This document shows, in pieces, positions 45,297 through 54,137 of a stretch of 64,000 bases of DNA. Source of the DNA: JAJEBT01 sp965214975 (GTDB lineage: Bacteria > Pseudomonadota > Alphaproteobacteria > MPNO01 > UBA830). The position numbers and the translations under genes are program-made. Every line of letters begins with the position of its first letter. The stretch's first letter is position 1. The notes under the pieces are model-generated. The model searched no databases, had not been told where the DNA came from, and saw only the letters and a program-made list of their open reading frames with translations. The stretch lies in assembly GCA_965214975.1 (NCBI GenBank), contig OZ244055.1:2976001-3040000 (forward strand), read 5' to 3'.

Positions 45297-45899
45297 TCAG
45301 GGCCGTTTCGGCTCGGCGACCTCGACGTAGGACACCACTTTCCTGACGCCGCCGACGTTGCGCGCGTATTCGGTCACCAGATCGAGTTCCCTCTGGCTGC
45401 GGGCGCTGCCGATCAGGTACACCGTTCCGTTCGTCGTGGTCACCGAGTAGTTGAGGGACGCGACATCGAGGTCGAGCAGCAGCTTCGACTTGAGTTCGGC
45501 GGAAATCTTGGTGTCGCGCAGGAACTTGCCCACGCCGGCCTCGCCGATCTGGATCTCGTTGATGACCTCCCGCACGCCCTTGGCCCGCCAGGCCAGACGA
45601 GCGGCCTCGGCGCGCATCTCCTCGCTGTCCATCATTCCCGTGAGCAGGACGCGCCCCTTGTAGATCTGCAATTCGACCTTGCGCCACATCCGTTCGTCGC
45701 GCGCCGACCACAGGGCGTTGATCCTGGTCCGGATCTCGGTGTCGGACACCGCTCCGCCCAGCCCGCGCTCCTCGGTCGCCGCCGCGCCCGCGCTCACCGT
45801 GCTTCCGACAAGCGTGGAGGCACAGCCCTGCAAGGCCAGGGCAAGGACCGCCGTCAGCGACGCGGCTTTCACGCCTGCCGCGAAATCTGCATGAAGCAT
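45297..45899 (-). CDS. BON-domain lipoprotein
   Basis: A 200-residue lipoprotein. The signal ends in a lipobox, ALQGC (Cys near residue 27). Two BON domains follow: about residues 48-115 (SDTEIRTRINALWSARDERM then RVLLTGMMDSEEMRAEAARLA) and 125-195 (DTKISAELKSKLLLDLDV then VYLIGSARSQRELDLV). BON proteins (OsmY, DolP) bind phospholipids and maintain outer-membrane integrity; this layout is like DolP/YraP, in whom two BON domains follow a lipobox. Localisation at the inner face of the outer membrane is inferred. Confidence 0.9.
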   Translation of the reverse strand: MLHADFAAGVKAASLTAVLALALQGCASTLVGSTVSAGAAATEERGLGGAVSDTEIRTRINALWSARDERMWRKVELQIYKGRVLLTGMMDSEEMRAEAARLAWRAKGVREVINEIQIGEAGVGKFLRDTKISAELKSKLLLDLDVASLNYSVTTTNGTVYLIGSARSQRELDLVTEYARNVGGVRKVVSYVEVAEPKRP

Positions 45900-46611
45900 G
45901 GCGCCACATCCTCCCCGAAGGCCGGTCGCCGGGTTCCCCGCAGCGGAACCGCCCCGGCCCGCCGTCGACCCCGGGGAGAATATCGCGGACCACGGCGTTC
46001 GGCAACGACAACCGCGGCCGGCGCAAGGTCGCCGTCCTCCCGGAGGCGACCGACGAGAGACCTCGCGAAGCGCCGTTTCTCCACGGCGGAAAACCGCGGT
46101 TGACGGTCAGGCGCCCGGCGGCAGGGCGCACCCGGCTCGCGGGCGCATGGCCGGGGTCGAGGGCGGGTGGCCGCCGGACGGCGAGAGCGGGACCGGCGAT
46201 CCCGGATCGGCTGGAAGACCGAAGAAGCGGGAAACGGCTACCGGAAGAACAGGCCGACCGTCACGGCGAAGACGGTTCCAGACGCGCACGGCGGATCCCG
46301 GAAGCGGTCATCCACGGGACGGCGCGCACACGATCCCGGGCGGAAAGCGCGGAGACCGGGGCGCCGCAGGCTCGTTTCCGTCACGTTTCGCGACACCGGC
46401 CATGCCGGGAGCCCGCCGCTCCGACCCGGAAGCGCCGACAGGCCCGACCACGGGGATCCCGTCGGCGAACTCGGCGGCAAGCACCCTCTTGCCGGCAAGA
46501 TCCCGCCGACGGGACGACCGTTCACGCACCCTCTCGTGCCGGGGCCGGCGGAAACGCTCTCAGCCGGCGCCTGGCCCGCGGGCGCCTCCTCGAGGCCGGA
46601 AGACGAACGGC
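45900..46611. other. Intergenic region downstream of peptide gene 1
   Basis: A 712-base region. The part 46227-46611 resembles 53562-53960 after peptide gene 2 (shared words include GCGGGAAACGG, GACGGGACGACCGTTCACGC and CCGTCACGTTTCGCGAC). Possible minus-strand frames do not keep the same phase between the two copies, so I treat it as non-coding: 3' untranslated sequence, an unrecognised small RNA, or duplication debris. The rest (45900-46226) should contain the BON gene promoter. Confidence 0.5.
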
Positions 46612-46788
46612 TTATTCGCCAGCGCCGCTTCCCGAACCGTCAGGCAAGGTGTGCCAATGGTCGAACTGGTTCGAGGTGGCGCCACCGACGACGCCCTCGG
46701 CCTCGGAGTCCTCGACGGGGCGGCTCTTCTTGCTCTTGTCCTCGACAGCCGACGTGTCGGTCTTCTGTTCGGCTTTCTGTTCGCTCAT
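46612..46788 (-). CDS. Double-glycine leader peptide precursor 1 of the NHLM-type export locus
   Basis: A 58-codon gene ending in TAA. The leader, residues 1-36, is rich in Lys/Glu and ends VEDSEAEGVVGG. This matches the C39-peptidase site: hydrophobic at -12 (V), Glu at -8, small hydrophobic at -7, Val at -4, Gly-Gly at -2/-1. The predicted core is 22 residues, starting ATSNQFDHWHT and ending LPDGSGSGAGE. It has no Cys. AAGGGGAT is placed about seven bases before the ATG, and a strong promoter lies upstream. It is divergent from the exporter operon. The paralog at 53961-54137 has the same length, cleavage site and tail. Function is inferred; I know of no matching named family. Confidence 0.8.
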   Translation of the reverse strand: MSEQKAEQKTDTSAVEDKSKKSRPVEDSEAEGVVGGATSNQFDHWHTLPDGSGSGAGE

Positions 46789-47150
46789 CGTTATCCCCTT
46801 TCCGTTTCCCGCTCATGCCATCGGGTCCGCATGGAGACCCTGTTGCAGGTGGCATCCTACCATCGGGGATACGGCGGTGTCAAGATGCCGGGACGATCCC
46901 GCGATTTCGCGCCCGGTTTCGGCGGCGCTTCGGGATCCCGGCGAAGCCGGTTGCGCTTGCTCCGAACTCTCGCCACCGGGGGTGCGGGCCGGCACGGGCG
47001 AGACCGCCGCCGGCATCGCCCCTCCGGCGTTCCGCCCCCGACGAGGCCTTGACGGTTTTCGGGAACGGGGAGCGGCCGCCGGACGGCGTTCGTCCCGCAC
47101 AAGTCCGGCCCGCCCTTACGGTTCGGTATCCAGGGTGATATTGTCGCCGA
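46789..47150. other. Divergent regulatory region between peptide gene 1 and the exporter operon
   Basis: These 362 bases contain the peptide 1 promoter (minus strand) and, presumably, the exporter promoter. For the latter only a loose GATATT (about 47137) is visible, without a good -35 box. Confidence 0.5.
46854..46883 (-). promoter_or_regulatory. Promoter of peptide gene 1
   Basis: Perfect -35 TTGACA (46883-46878), 18-base spacer, -10 TAGGAT (46859-46854), 65 bases before the ATG. The same arrangement is preserved before peptide gene 2. Confidence 0.7.
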
Positions 47151-48404
47151 ATGACCGCCCCGGTTCGGAGCGAAGAGCCGCAACGCCTCGGGACTCCCGA
47201 GCAGCTTGACCGCACCCTCGAGGTGACCACGCCCAAGGGGTGGATGGCGTTGTGCGCCCTGATCGCGATGCTGGCCACGGTCGTCGCCTGGGCGATCCTG
47301 GGCGAGGTTTCCACCTACGTGCGCGCCGAGGGCATCATCCTGAGCCGCGGCGGCATGGTCGTCGGCGCGGTGTCGTCCGCCGCCGGCAAGCTGGCGCGCA
47401 TCGTGCCCGGCGAAGGCGATCCGGTGGCGAAAGGCGATCTCGTGGCCGAGATCTTCGACGCGGAGACGATGGAACGCTATCTCGGCGCCGTCGCGTTGGC
47501 GGACGAGCATGCACGGGCGCTGCGCGACCGGGAAGCCGAGGCGACCGAGGAGAACGCGCTTGCCGGGCGCCACCTGCTGCGGGACCGGGCGCGTCTGGAC
47601 GAACTCGAGCGCACCCTCCGCCAACGGGTCGAGACGCTTGGCGAGCGCCTGCGCGACAACCGGAAGCTGCTGGCGCAGAGCCTGATCAGGCGGGCGGTCG
47701 TCGAGAGCAACGAGGAGGATCTGGATCTTGCCCGGCGCAACCTTGTCGACGTGCTGCGCCGCCGCGACGCCCTCGAAACGGGCGAGATGCGCCGGTCGAA
47801 CGACCTCAAGGCCCGCATCGCCGAAGCGAAGGCGCAGCACCTGGCGGCGGACCATCGCGTCACCGAACTCGCGGCGCTGATCGAGACCTGGCGCATCCTG
47901 GCGCCGGTGACGGGACGCGTGATCGAGATCTGGACGCAGGCCGGCGCCACGCTCGAACCGGGCCAGCCCGTGCTTGGCATCGGGACCGGCGAGGAACGGG
48001 AGGGGCTCGACGTGCTGTTCTACGTCCCTCCGGTGGAAGGCAAGCGGGTCGAGGCCGGCATGCCGGCCCTGGTGTCCCCCGCCACGGTGCGGCGCGAGGA
48101 GTTCGGCTCCATGACCGGCACCGTGGAAAACATCTCCGAATTCCCCGCGAGCCTGGACGGCATGATCGCCGTGCTCCAGAGCCAGGATCTGGCCAGGATC
48201 TTTTCGGACGGCGGGCCCCCCTACGCCGGCCGCATCGTTCTCACGCGCGATGCATCGACCGCGAGCGGCTTTGCCTGGACGTCGCCCCAGGCCGCGGCCG
48301 TCAACGTCAGGCCCGGCACGCTGGCCATGGTCGAGGTCGAGGTCGCCAGCGACCCGCCCATCGCCCTGGTCGCGCCCTGGGTCAAGGAAGCCTTCGGCCG
48401 TTGA
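47151..48404 (+). CDS. NHLM/NHLP-type peptide export system HlyD-family adaptor
   Basis: A 417-residue periplasmic adaptor that links ABC exporters to the outside. It has one membrane helix at about residues 30-51, a biotinyl-lipoyl half (SAAGKLARIVPGEGDPVAKGD), a coiled-coil hairpin (about 115-245) and the second lipoyl half (LAPVTGRVIEIWTQAGATLEPGQ in part: TGRVIEIWTQAGATLEPGQ). The opening LDRTLEVTTPKGWMAL is the pattern seen in NHLM system secretion proteins ('LD.lm.vt.p..W.al'). The next gene starts within its stop codon (TTGA), so the three export genes are an operon. Confidence 0.88.
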   Translation: MTAPVRSEEPQRLGTPEQLDRTLEVTTPKGWMALCALIAMLATVVAWAILGEVSTYVRAEGIILSRGGMVVGAVSSAAGKLARIVPGEGDPVAKGDLVAEIFDAETMERYLGAVALADEHARALRDREAEATEENALAGRHLLRDRARLDELERTLRQRVETLGERLRDNRKLLAQSLIRRAVVESNEEDLDLARRNLVDVLRRRDALETGEMRRSNDLKARIAEAKAQHLAADHRVTELAALIETWRILAPVTGRVIEIWTQAGATLEPGQPVLGIGTGEEREGLDVLFYVPPVEGKRVEAGMPALVSPATVRREEFGSMTGTVENISEFPASLDGMIAVLQSQDLARIFSDGGPPYAGRIVLTRDASTASGFAWTSPQAAAVNVRPGTLAMVEVEVASDPPIALVAPWVKEAFGR

Positions 48405-50596
48405 ATCCGGATTCGCTACTTCGGCCCAATCTGAAGTCCGGCCGCGGCGGACGCCGGGCGCCGCCGACGATCCTGCAGATGGAGGCGACGGAATGCGCCG
48501 CGGCATGCCTCGGCATGATCCTCGCCTACCATGGCAGATGGGTTCCGCTCGAAACCCTGCGGGTGCGCTGCGGCGTCTCGCGCGACGGCGCCAACGCGGC
48601 CAACATGCTGCGCGCGGCGCGGGAGTACGGCCTCGTCGCAAGGGGTTTCCGGAGCGAGCGGGAGCATCTGTTCGACATACCCTTTCCGATGATCGTCTTC
48701 TGGGAGTTCAACCACTTCGTGGTGCTCGAGGGGATCAGGGGCGACAGCGTCTACATCAACGACCCCAGCGAGGGGCCGCGCCGGATCTCCCTGCAGGAGT
48801 TCGACGAGGGCTTCGCGGAATACGCCTTCGGGTTCGAGACCGGCGCCGAGTTCCGCCGGGGCGGCGTGCGGCCGAGCGTCGTGCGCGGCCTCGGCGCGCG
48901 TTTCGGCCGGGCATGGACCCCGCTCGCGTTCGCGGCTCTCGCGACCCTGGCGCTGGTCGTTCCGGGCGTGGCCGTGCCGACCATGCTCAAGGTGTTCATC
49001 GACGACGTGCTGATCCGCCAGAACGATTCCTGGATGACGCCGCTGCTGGTCGGCCTGGCGCTGGCCGCCGCCGCCCAGGGCGCGTTGATCTGGCTGCAGC
49101 GGGCGCTTCTCGCCCGCATGGAGACCAAGCTCGCGATCGCCTCGACCGCGCGTTTCTTCTGGCATGTGGCGACACTGCCGATGCTGTTCTTCAGCCAGCG
49201 CTACGCCGGCGACATCGCCAGCCGGGTGATGTCGAACGACACCGTCGCGCGCCTGATCTCCGGCGAGCTGGCCGTCAACGTCGTCAACCTGCTGTCGATG
49301 GCCGTCTACGGCGCGGTGATGCTGTCCTACGACGCGCCGTTGACGCTGCTCGCCCTGGCTGTCGTCGCCGTGAACCTCGTCGCGCTGCGGCTCGCCTCGC
49401 GCGCCCGCGAGAACGCCAGCCGGCGCCTGCTCAAGGAGCACGGCAGGCTCGCCGGCGCGTCGATCAACGGCATCCGGATCATCGAGACGCTGAAGGCCAA
49501 CGGTGCCGAGGGCGATTTCTTCGCGCGATGGTCCGGCATGCACGCCAACGCCCTGGGCGCCCAGCAGCGACTCGGCCTCGTCACCGCGATCACGAGCGTC
49601 GTTCCGCCGCTGCTGTCGCTGCTCGCCTTCGTCGCCGTTCTCGGCTTCGGCGGCCTGCGCATTCTCGACGGGGCGCTGACGATCGGCGGCCTGGTCGCCT
49701 TCCAGAGCCTGATGATGAGCTTTTCCCGGCCGGTGGAGGGTCTGGTCCGGTTCGGCGCCAATCTCCAGACCGTCAAGGGCGACATCGCCCGCCTCGACGA
49801 CGTGCTGAACTACGCGCCGGACGAACGCACGCTGCGAGGCGTCGAGGAGCGCGAGCCGGACACGGCGTCGGCTCCGCCGCGCGGCTTCATCGACCTCGAG
49901 GCGGTGACGTTCGGCTACAACACCACGATGCCGCCGCTTGTCGAGGACTTCACGCTTTCCATCCGGCCCGGCCAGCGCGTGGCGCTCGTGGGGGGCTCCG
50001 GAAGCGGCAAGTCCACCATCGCCAGGCTGGTCTGCGGCCTGCTGACGCCGTGGAGCGGAGGCGTGCGCATCGACGGACAGGATCTGGGCGACATCCCGCC
50101 GTCGCGGTTCGCCGAGATCGTGGCGCATGTCGACCAGGAGATCGTGCTGTTCGAGGGGAGCGTCCGCGAGAACGTGGCGCTGCTGGATCCGACCGTCGAG
50201 GAACGGGACATCATCCAGGCGCTCCGCGACGCGGCGGTGCACGACGTGGTCGCCTCGCGGCCCCAGAAATACGACTGCCCCGTTCACGAAGGCGGGAGCA
50301 ATTTCAGCGGCGGGCAGCGCCAGCGCCTGGAACTGGCGCGCGCGCTCGCGCGCAATCCCGCCGTCCTGGTGCTCGACGAGGCGACGGCGGCGCTCGATCC
50401 GGTCACCGAGCTCAGGATCGACGACGCGCTCCGGCGGCGCGGTTGCACCTGCATCATCGTTGCCCACCGGCTCAGCACCGTCCGGGACGCGGACGAGATC
50501 GTGGTTCTCGAACGCGGACGCATCGTTCAGCGCGGCACGCATGACCGCCTGATCGGGGAAGACGGCCTCTACCGCACGCTGGTCATGTCGGATTGA
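48401..50596 (+). CDS. NHLM/NHLP-type ABC exporter with C39 peptidase
   Basis: A 731-residue peptidase-permease-ATPase. The TTG start overlaps the adaptor stop; it is needed because the catalytic Cys is only 32 residues in. The C39 domain (about 1-140) has LQMEATECAAACLG (Cys32), His105 in WEFNHFVVLEG and Asp121 in YINDPSEGPR. It should cut after Gly-Gly leaders. Six helices span about 165-450. The ATPase has Walker A GGSGSGKST near residue 532, signature FSGGQRQRLELARAL and Walker B VLVLDEATAALD. It presumably processes and exports the two flanking precursors. Confidence 0.93.
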   Translation: MNPDSLLRPNLKSGRGGRRAPPTILQMEATECAAACLGMILAYHGRWVPLETLRVRCGVSRDGANAANMLRAAREYGLVARGFRSEREHLFDIPFPMIVFWEFNHFVVLEGIRGDSVYINDPSEGPRRISLQEFDEGFAEYAFGFETGAEFRRGGVRPSVVRGLGARFGRAWTPLAFAALATLALVVPGVAVPTMLKVFIDDVLIRQNDSWMTPLLVGLALAAAAQGALIWLQRALLARMETKLAIASTARFFWHVATLPMLFFSQRYAGDIASRVMSNDTVARLISGELAVNVVNLLSMAVYGAVMLSYDAPLTLLALAVVAVNLVALRLASRARENASRRLLKEHGRLAGASINGIRIIETLKANGAEGDFFARWSGMHANALGAQQRLGLVTAITSVVPPLLSLLAFVAVLGFGGLRILDGALTIGGLVAFQSLMMSFSRPVEGLVRFGANLQTVKGDIARLDDVLNYAPDERTLRGVEEREPDTASAPPRGFIDLEAVTFGYNTTMPPLVEDFTLSIRPGQRVALVGGSGSGKSTIARLVCGLLTPWSGGVRIDGQDLGDIPPSRFAEIVAHVDQEIVLFEGSVRENVALLDPTVEERDIIQALRDAAVHDVVASRPQKYDCPVHEGGSNFSGGQRQRLELARALARNPAVLVLDEATAALDPVTELRIDDALRRRGCTCIIVAHRLSTVRDADEIVVLERGRIVQRGTHDRLIGEDGLYRTLVMSD

Positions 50597-50600
50597 CGCG

Positions 50601-53522
50601 ATGACCGATGCCGCCATCGTCGAGCGGATCCGCGGTGTCCGGATCGAGACCGGGGCGCATCGGCCGTTCCTGATGGACGAGGCCGCGCGTGTCCATTTCG
50701 TGGAGCGGGGACATCTGGACGTCTTCACGGTCGAGCTGGGCGCGGACGAGGTGATCGGGCGCCGGCGTTTCGTCGCCCGCATGGCCGCCGGGGAGATGGC
50801 CTTCGGCGCCAGCCGGATCGAGCTTGCGGAGCGCGCATTCGGTCTTCTCGCCGTGCCTTCCCAGGACGCGGTCATCGTCAGGGGCGGGCGCGACGGCCTT
50901 GCCTCGGAGAACTTCGATCTCGCCGCCATCAGCTGGGTCGACGAGTGGATAGCCCGCCTTTCGGAATCCCTGGTCCGCGACCGGACACCGCACCGGGACG
51001 CTCTTCTGCTCGAGGCGGATCCGGACGTTCCCTATTCCTCGGGTTCCGTCGTCAGCGCGCAGCACGGGGACGTCATCTGGGTCTCCGCGACGACGGCGAT
51101 GCGGTTCACGGGACGCGAGGACATGACCGTCGCGGAGGGGGAGCCGCTCCTGCCGATCACCGAGCGGACCTGGTTCACGATCGACGCCGACGCCCGGGTG
51201 TCCGCGGTCTACACGCCGACGGCCCTCCTCACCTCACGGCTCTGGCCCGGATTCGACCGTTTCTCGGCGCGACTGCTCGAGTCCGCCGTTCTTGCCGAGG
51301 CCGAGACCGCCGAGGCCTCGCGGACGCGACGCCACGACGCCCACCAGGCCCGGCGGGCGGCCGTGACCGGGGCGCTTCGCGGCTTCGGCGGAGTCCTGGG
51401 CGCGACGGGCGACCACGGCCCCGCCGACGCGGCGGGCCAACGGCCGCTGCACGTGGCGGCGGGCCTGGTCGCCGCGTCCTGCGGTGTCCCGCTGGACGTT
51501 CCGGCCCGCTCCAGGGACATCCGCAGCTCGGTCGAGGCGATCGAGGCGTTCGCCCGCGGCACCGGGACGAGAACGCGATGGATCACGCTCGCGCCCGGAT
51601 GGTGGCGACGGGACGGACCTTCCGTCCTGGGCTTCACGAACGGCAGCGACGGGCCGCGGCGGCCGCTCGCGCTTCTTTCGGACGGGCGCGGCCGCTATCG
51701 CGCGGTGGATCCGGAGGCCGGCTCGGAGTTCGTCGTGAACGGGAGCGCGGCAAGCGGGATCGCGGCAAGCGGCCTGGCGTTCTACGCGCCGCTCCCCGAT
51801 CACGTCGAAAGCGGCGGCGCGGCGCTGCGGTTCGCCATGCACCGGCGCTGGCGGGATCTTCGCACCCTGCTGGCCGTCGGGGTTCTCGGCGGCCTCGCCG
51901 CGTTGCTGGCCCCGATCCTCACGGGAGAGATCCTCGTCGGGATCATGCCGCGCGCGGACATCCCGCTCTGGATCGCCGCGGTCGGCGCCCTGACGCTGGT
52001 CGCGTTCGGCAACGCGGTCTTCGAGATCGTGCGGGGCCTGTCGCTGCTGCGAATCGAGAGCCGGATCGACGAGCGCCTGCAGAGCGCCATCTGGAGCCGG
52101 CTGATTTCCCTTCCGGCGCCGTTTTTCCGCGACTTCACGGCCGGCGATCTTGCCGACCGCGCCAACGGCATCGGCGAGATCCGCAAGATGCTGACCGGCG
52201 CCGCGGTCCAGGCCGCGATGGGAGGCATCTTTTCCGTCTTCAGCCTGGCGCTGCTGTTCTACTACAGTTGGGTGGTCGCCTCGTGGGTTTCCGCCCTGCT
52301 GCTGGCGCTTGCGGGCGCGATGTGGGTTTTCTCGCGAGGCCAGCTGCGCCACTACCGCATGGCGTTCCGCGTGCAGGGCGCCATCAACGGCTTCGTTTTC
52401 CAGATGATCAGCGGCCTCGCCAAGCTCCGGGTGGCCAACGCCGAAAACTACATGCTCGCGCGCTGGGCCCAGCGTTTCGCGGCCCAGAAACGCGAGAATC
52501 TCGCCGCCCTTCGCTGGGCGGCGGGCCAGCATGTCGTCGCCGGCATCTTTCAGCCCCTTTCCCTGATCGTCATCTTCGCCGCGGCGCATCAGATGCTCAT
52601 TCGGGAGGACGCGTCGTTCGGCCTCGCGGCCTTTCTCTCCTTCAACGCGGCGCTGGGCCAGCTCACGGCCGCGGTGACCGCCCTGACCGCCGCCGCGACG
52701 ACGGTCCTGGGAGTCATCCCGCTTTTCGAACGCGTCCAGCCGATTCTGGAGACCCGGCCCGAGACCGCCGACGGCGGTCTCGATCCGGGCGACCTCAGGG
52801 GCGACCTCGAGTTCGCGAACGTCTCCTTCCGCTACGCCGCGGAGGGCCCGAACACGATCGATGGCGTCAGTTTCCACGTCAGGCAGGGCGACTACGTGGC
52901 CTTCGTGGGGCCCTCCGGGTGCGGCAAATCGACGATCTACCGCCTGTTGCTGGGATTCGAGCGGCCGGATTCGGGGACGGTGTTTCTCGACGGGCACGAT
53001 CTCTCGAGTCTCGACCTGACCGAGGTCCGAAGACGCATGGGCGTGGTTCTGCAGAACGGTCAGATCGTTGCCGGCAGCATCTTCGAGAACATCGCGGGCA
53101 TGTCCCCGCTGAGCGCCGACGATGCCTGGGCGGCCGCGCGCGCCGCCGCGATCGAGGACGACATCCGCGCGATGCCGATGGGCATGCGCACGGTGCTGCC
53201 GGAGGGAGGCGTCGGCCTTTCCATGGGGCAGAAGCAGCGGCTGCTGATCGCCCGCGCGCTCGCCCGCAAACCGCGCGTCGTCCTGTTCGACGAGGCCACG
53301 AGCGCTCTCGACAACCGCGCCCAGGCCATGGTTCACGCATCCCTCAAGAGGCTGGGCGTCACCCGCGTGGTGATCGCGCACCGCCTGAGCTCCATCAGCG
53401 ACGTGGATCGCATCTACGTGCTCGAAGCCGGGCGCATCGTCGAGAGCGGCCGCTACGACCACCTCATGAAGCTCGACGGCGTCTTCGCCGCTCTCGCCCG
53501 TCGCCAGCTCGTCGAGGCGTAG
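50601..53522 (+). CDS. NHLM/NHLP-type second ABC transporter (permease/ATPase)
   Basis: A 973-residue protein four bases after the peptidase exporter. The N-terminal 160 residues resemble a cyclic-nucleotide-type sensor fold, a C39-like but catalytically degenerate region follows (about 275-400), then six helices (about 425-700) and an ATPase domain with Walker A GPSGCGKST near residue 771, signature LSMGQKQRLLIARAL and Walker B VVLFDEATSALD. This long form is typical of the partner ABC subunit in NHLM bacteriocin loci, where it works with the peptidase subunit. The signature differs from LSGGQ by one residue. Confidence 0.9.
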   Translation: MTDAAIVERIRGVRIETGAHRPFLMDEAARVHFVERGHLDVFTVELGADEVIGRRRFVARMAAGEMAFGASRIELAERAFGLLAVPSQDAVIVRGGRDGLASENFDLAAISWVDEWIARLSESLVRDRTPHRDALLLEADPDVPYSSGSVVSAQHGDVIWVSATTAMRFTGREDMTVAEGEPLLPITERTWFTIDADARVSAVYTPTALLTSRLWPGFDRFSARLLESAVLAEAETAEASRTRRHDAHQARRAAVTGALRGFGGVLGATGDHGPADAAGQRPLHVAAGLVAASCGVPLDVPARSRDIRSSVEAIEAFARGTGTRTRWITLAPGWWRRDGPSVLGFTNGSDGPRRPLALLSDGRGRYRAVDPEAGSEFVVNGSAASGIAASGLAFYAPLPDHVESGGAALRFAMHRRWRDLRTLLAVGVLGGLAALLAPILTGEILVGIMPRADIPLWIAAVGALTLVAFGNAVFEIVRGLSLLRIESRIDERLQSAIWSRLISLPAPFFRDFTAGDLADRANGIGEIRKMLTGAAVQAAMGGIFSVFSLALLFYYSWVVASWVSALLLALAGAMWVFSRGQLRHYRMAFRVQGAINGFVFQMISGLAKLRVANAENYMLARWAQRFAAQKRENLAALRWAAGQHVVAGIFQPLSLIVIFAAAHQMLIREDASFGLAAFLSFNAALGQLTAAVTALTAAATTVLGVIPLFERVQPILETRPETADGGLDPGDLRGDLEFANVSFRYAAEGPNTIDGVSFHVRQGDYVAFVGPSGCGKSTIYRLLLGFERPDSGTVFLDGHDLSSLDLTEVRRRMGVVLQNGQIVAGSIFENIAGMSPLSADDAWAAARAAAIEDDIRAMPMGMRTVLPEGGVGLSMGQKQRLLIARALARKPRVVLFDEATSALDNRAQAMVHASLKRLGVTRVVIAHRLSSISDVDRIYVLEAGRIVESGRYDHLMKLDGVFAALARRQLVEA

Positions 53523-53960
53523 ATGACGCCGACACGCCGGGGAACGCCCAGGGCGACGCGGGAAACGGGGAGCGGCTGCCGGAAGAGCCGGACGACCGCC
53601 ATGGCGACGGCGCGGGCGGTTCCCGACGCGGACGGCGGATCCCGGAGCGGATCGCCCGCGAAGCGGCGCCCGCAAGGTTCCGGACGAGGGTTGCGCGGAC
53701 AACGGCGACGCAGGCCCGCTCCGTCACGTTTCGCGACGGCGTCCTCCCCGGCCCGGAAGCGGGAGGACCGGCAGGCGCCCGCCGCCGGGGCACCCCCGGC
53801 GAACCGGCGACGGACACTCTTTCTCCGGAAGGGATCGCCGACGGGACGACCGTTCACGCGTTCTCTTTTGCCGGAACCGGCAACGAACGCCTGTTTCCTC
53901 GGCGCCGCCCGACCCTCGGACGCGTCTTCGGCGCATCCTCGAGGTCAGGCGGCGAACGGG
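53523..53960. other. Intergenic region downstream of peptide gene 2
   Basis: The 438 bases between two convergent genes. From 53562 they resemble the region after peptide gene 1. Alternative minus-strand frames overlap the exporter gene and are not conserved in phase with copy 1. Confidence 0.5.
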
Positions 53961-54137
53961 TCATTCGCCGGCGCCGCTTCCCGAACCGTCCGGCAGCTTG
54001 TGCCAGTAGTTGGGCTTGTCCGCGGTGGTGCCGCCGACGACGCCTTCCGCCTCGGAGTCTTCGATGGAGCGGCTCTTCCCGGTCTCGTCCCTGGCAGCCG
54101 GCGTGCCGGTCTTCCGTTCGTTCTCGCGTTCGCTCAT
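53961..54137 (-). CDS. Double-glycine leader peptide precursor 2 of the NHLM-type export locus
   Basis: A 58-codon gene ending in TGA, paralogous to the one at 46612-46788. The start MSERENERKTG is preceded by AGAGGAGACGACG; the longer frame upstream is the promoter/leader region. The leader ends IEDSEAEGVVGG with the C39 site residues (Ile -12, Glu -8, Val -4, Gly-Gly). The 22-residue core begins TTADKPNYWHK and ends LPDGSGSGAGE. Between the two cores the WH pair and 11-residue tail are identical and the first eight residues vary (ATSNQFDH versus TTADKPNY). No Cys. It converges with the exporter operon. Confidence 0.8.
   Translation of the reverse strand: MSERENERKTGTPAARDETGKSRSIEDSEAEGVVGGTTADKPNYWHKLPDGSGSGAGE

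Larger units (their letters stand above)
46227..46883 (-). repeat. Duplicated unit, copy 1 (promoter, peptide gene, 3' region)
   Basis: About 657 bases related to 53562-54231. Both contain, in the same order on the minus strand, the TTGAC-type promoter, a 65-base leader, a 58-codon peptide gene and a related non-coding 3' part. Similarity is strongest in the second half of the peptide gene. Confidence 0.7.

Noticed and set aside
46238..46525. 95-codon minus-strand frame after peptide gene 1, with similar ends (MNGRPVG and RDPP-ASGT) to a frame after peptide gene 2
   Set aside because: The start and end match in frame, but shared DNA in the middle is read in different phases, and copy 2 runs into the exporter gene antisense. 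No ribosome-binding site. Treated as non-coding similarity.
46786..54137. Toxin-antitoxin or immunity pair interpretation of the two small genes
   Set aside because: They are paralogs on the same strand 7 kb apart with secretion leaders, not an adjacent toxin and antidote. No separate immunity gene was recognised.
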